A stretch of DNA of 64,000 nucleotides from Amphibalanus amphitrite. Its lineage: Eukaryota > Arthropoda > Thecostraca > Balanomorpha > Balanidae. Position numbers and translations under genes: made by a program. The DNA lies in assembly GCF_019059575.1 (NCBI RefSeq), contig NW_024881842.1:124001-188000 (forward strand), written 5' to 3'. Shown piece by piece: positions 62,036 to 64,000 of the stretch. The notes below the pieces were generated by a model. It saw only the letters and a program-made list of their open reading frames with translations. It searched no databases and was not told the DNA's origin. How positions within the stretch are numbered: position 1 is the first letter of the stretch; the number at the start of each line of letters is the position of its first letter.

Positions 62036-64000
62036 GTCAGTCCCACTGGGGTGGAGCTAGGGTTAGCCTGGGTCTGGGAGGGTCAGCTCAAGCTGGGTAG
62101 GGTTTTGGTTTGTTAGGATTCCGCAGGGCCAGTTATACTTTCAAATGCTGGCGCCTATTTCGGCAATACTTGCAGCAAGTATTTTCCTCAAGTTAAAAAC
62201 GCAATGGCTGTATTTGATTTTGAAGAATGTGTGTGGTTCGTGTGGTGCAAATATGTGCCCTTGCATGCCACATGCGACCTAGACGTGTCCTGTATGAATG
62301 AGCTTGTATATGTGGGTACTTGTCCCACAATTATGAGTGGCTCGTTACATGGCATTTCGCTCCGCATTGTTGGAGCTTACCGAACTTGTCTTTCGACCAG
62401 GTAACCGACAGATAGATTAGTTACGAGGATGATTCAAATCAGACATTACCCTGTCAAGGTTTTAAGCTCCGGCAAGCCCACAATAGAGCAGCTCTAAGAG
62501 TAAATTTATGTCGAGATTGAACGTTCTTATCCTGCAACTTCGCACAAGCCAGTCGTTTTCGAAACACTGTTCGGCTCTTCAACATTCCTAAAGCATTGTA
62601 AGCGATATCGTAAAACGATTTTGTGATAGTTGTGGTGTTCGTGTTTGATCTGCTGCGCAACGCAACATGTGCTCCGTGGATGTTTTTGCGATATTGTGCA
62701 ATACGTTAGCTGGTTTTGGGTGGACAAACCGGTTGGGCAGCCCAGCATCAGACAGCGTCGCCAACTGACCATTCCAGTCAACTGAAAAACTGCATGTCCA
62801 CCGCCATCGCATGGTCGCATTCGATGCGCAATTCGCTCACAGCCAGATATTGGCTCTACATTCGCCGGCCTAGCATGACCATCCATCGATGGCCCAGTAC
62901 CAATCGCTTCGCTTTGTTGTGTTGTCGCTTGGCTTCGCGGCGTCATCACTTCGTTTCGGTCCCGGAATCGTGCTGCGCTGAGACGGAAGCGCCGCAATCG
63001 ACGTGCCATGTGCTGGCTCCGGCGGTCGTGATACAAATTAATTGTGCCGGAGCGCGCGAAATGAAGCGTGATGCGGCACTTTTGTCGACAAAGCGCTGCC
63101 AGCCTGGGAACAGGGACAGACTTCGGTCGGACGCTGACCGCGAACGCCGGCCGAACGTTGGCCGGCTAGCGCTGGTCGAGCTTATGTCGGACGTTGAATG
63201 GACGGCAGTGGTACGCTGTTGAAACGTTGGACGAACTTTTGGAACGTAGGTCGAAGATTGTTGGAGTAAAGGTAAACCGATGTTCAAACTCTTTCCACGT
63301 AATTAGCGGAGCACCCGGGCCCATAGCCACCCATTCATCCATTCGGACAAAATTTCTATCAAAAAAATATTCCACCTTTGTCCTGTGAAATCAAGCGTAA
63401 CCAAGTTGGCAAATCGTAGCTCCTTTGCAAGATGCCTCGCTTCCTCAACACCTTTTGCACTAATCTGCGTAGTCGTAGTCGTAGTACTCATGCGCGCCAG
63501 AGCACTGCAATCACGGACGTTCACTCTAATACCCGTCTCCGGCCCTGTGGTCTCACTGGCCGAGCCTGCGGTCAGCCGACATGACTCGGGCTGACCCACG
63601 AGGACCGTATCGTGACTGATGATCATTAGGCGGAGTCGGTCACGAAGAGGCCGCTTTCCACTTCCGGGCTGGACGAGGGGAGAGACCTGTGTCACGTACT
63701 CGCCGTCGTGGTCATCATCGTCGTCGTCGTCATTGTCATCGTCGTTATCGGTATCGTCGGCAACGGCGGCAGGGAAGCGAAGACGGCGGCTGTCTGGTTA
63801 TCAATGGCAACGGGACTGCGAAGAATGAGCCACCCCACCCTCAGTTGGGGTTCCTGACCTCTCATCTGAAGCGACGGCTGGCGGCCCGTCAGACACACTC
63901 ACACACAAGCCCCGCCCGGAGCCGGATTATCTCATTTCTCTCAGTCATGGGTAGCAATAACGGGGCGAGTATTAATAATTTCCCGGACCATCCATATCTG
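62036..64000 (+). other. Eph: Start of Eph intron 3
   Basis: The intron begins at GTCAGT and runs off the window. It contains the GTC/ATC repeat near 63702-63760 and a minus-strand segment discussed in the findings. No further Eph exon is visible up to 64000: the expected next exon, with the CPPG-type Cys-rich motif, was not found. Confidence 0.7.
63702..63760. repeat. GTC/ATC trinucleotide repeat
   Basis: Imperfect GTCGTC, GTCATC and GTTATC triplets. A shorter GTAGTC repeat lies at 63469-63488. Confidence 0.7.

Noticed and set aside
61357..62046. Long open frame of 229 codons on the minus strand opposite exon 3
   Set aside because: It is the shadow of the Eph ligand-domain exon, caused by high GC at third codon positions. 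The + strand reading has clear family motifs.

Overview
This is animal nuclear DNA that carries the 5' part of a single gene, an Eph receptor tyrosine kinase on the + strand. Three coding exons are visible: 13187-13256 (signal peptide), 34147-34226 (start of the ephrin-binding domain) and 61363-62035 (rest of that domain plus the first Cys-rich module). They are joined by introns of 20,890 and 27,136 bp. All junctions have GT/AG ends and agreeing phases, and the joined frame reads 274 residues before continuing outside the window. No other protein-coding gene could be supported on either strand.

The organism looks like an invertebrate. A single small-fragment Eph gene with a divergent LBD, GC-rich introns with no visible CpG depletion, and ecdysteroid-type nuclear-receptor palindromes in a repeat would suit an arthropod, possibly a crustacean. 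This is inference; the sequence does not name the species.

Layout. 1-13124: upstream flank with a tRNA-derived SINE-like piece (about 1262-1345), a foldback inverted repeat (1464-1894), an AT-rich patch with an unexplained open frame (8760-9270), a repeat dense in AGGTCA half-sites (about 9405-10360), and several minisatellites. 13125-13186: probable 5'UTR piece with a strong upstream splice acceptor and a 10-bp TGACC array. 13257-34146 (intron 1): unique-looking GC-rich DNA with a perfect 41-bp palindrome, a 32-bp tandem array and a forkhead-site cluster. 34227-61362 (intron 2): a cluster of DNA-transposon ends (35274-38550) enclosing a possible small spliced transcription unit, a 398-bp MITE (48429-48826) and a cluster of CACGTG E-boxes (57167-57349). 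62036-64000: start of intron 3.

Working view: the window is the regulatory and intronic 5' half of a contact-dependent guidance receptor gene. Its most interesting content is regulatory-looking: the CRE (TGACGTCA) excess, the CLEAR/M-box-like cluster, and the nuclear-receptor half-site arrays upstream of the start codon. The other point of interest is the interleaved transposon ends. No new multi-gene system was found.
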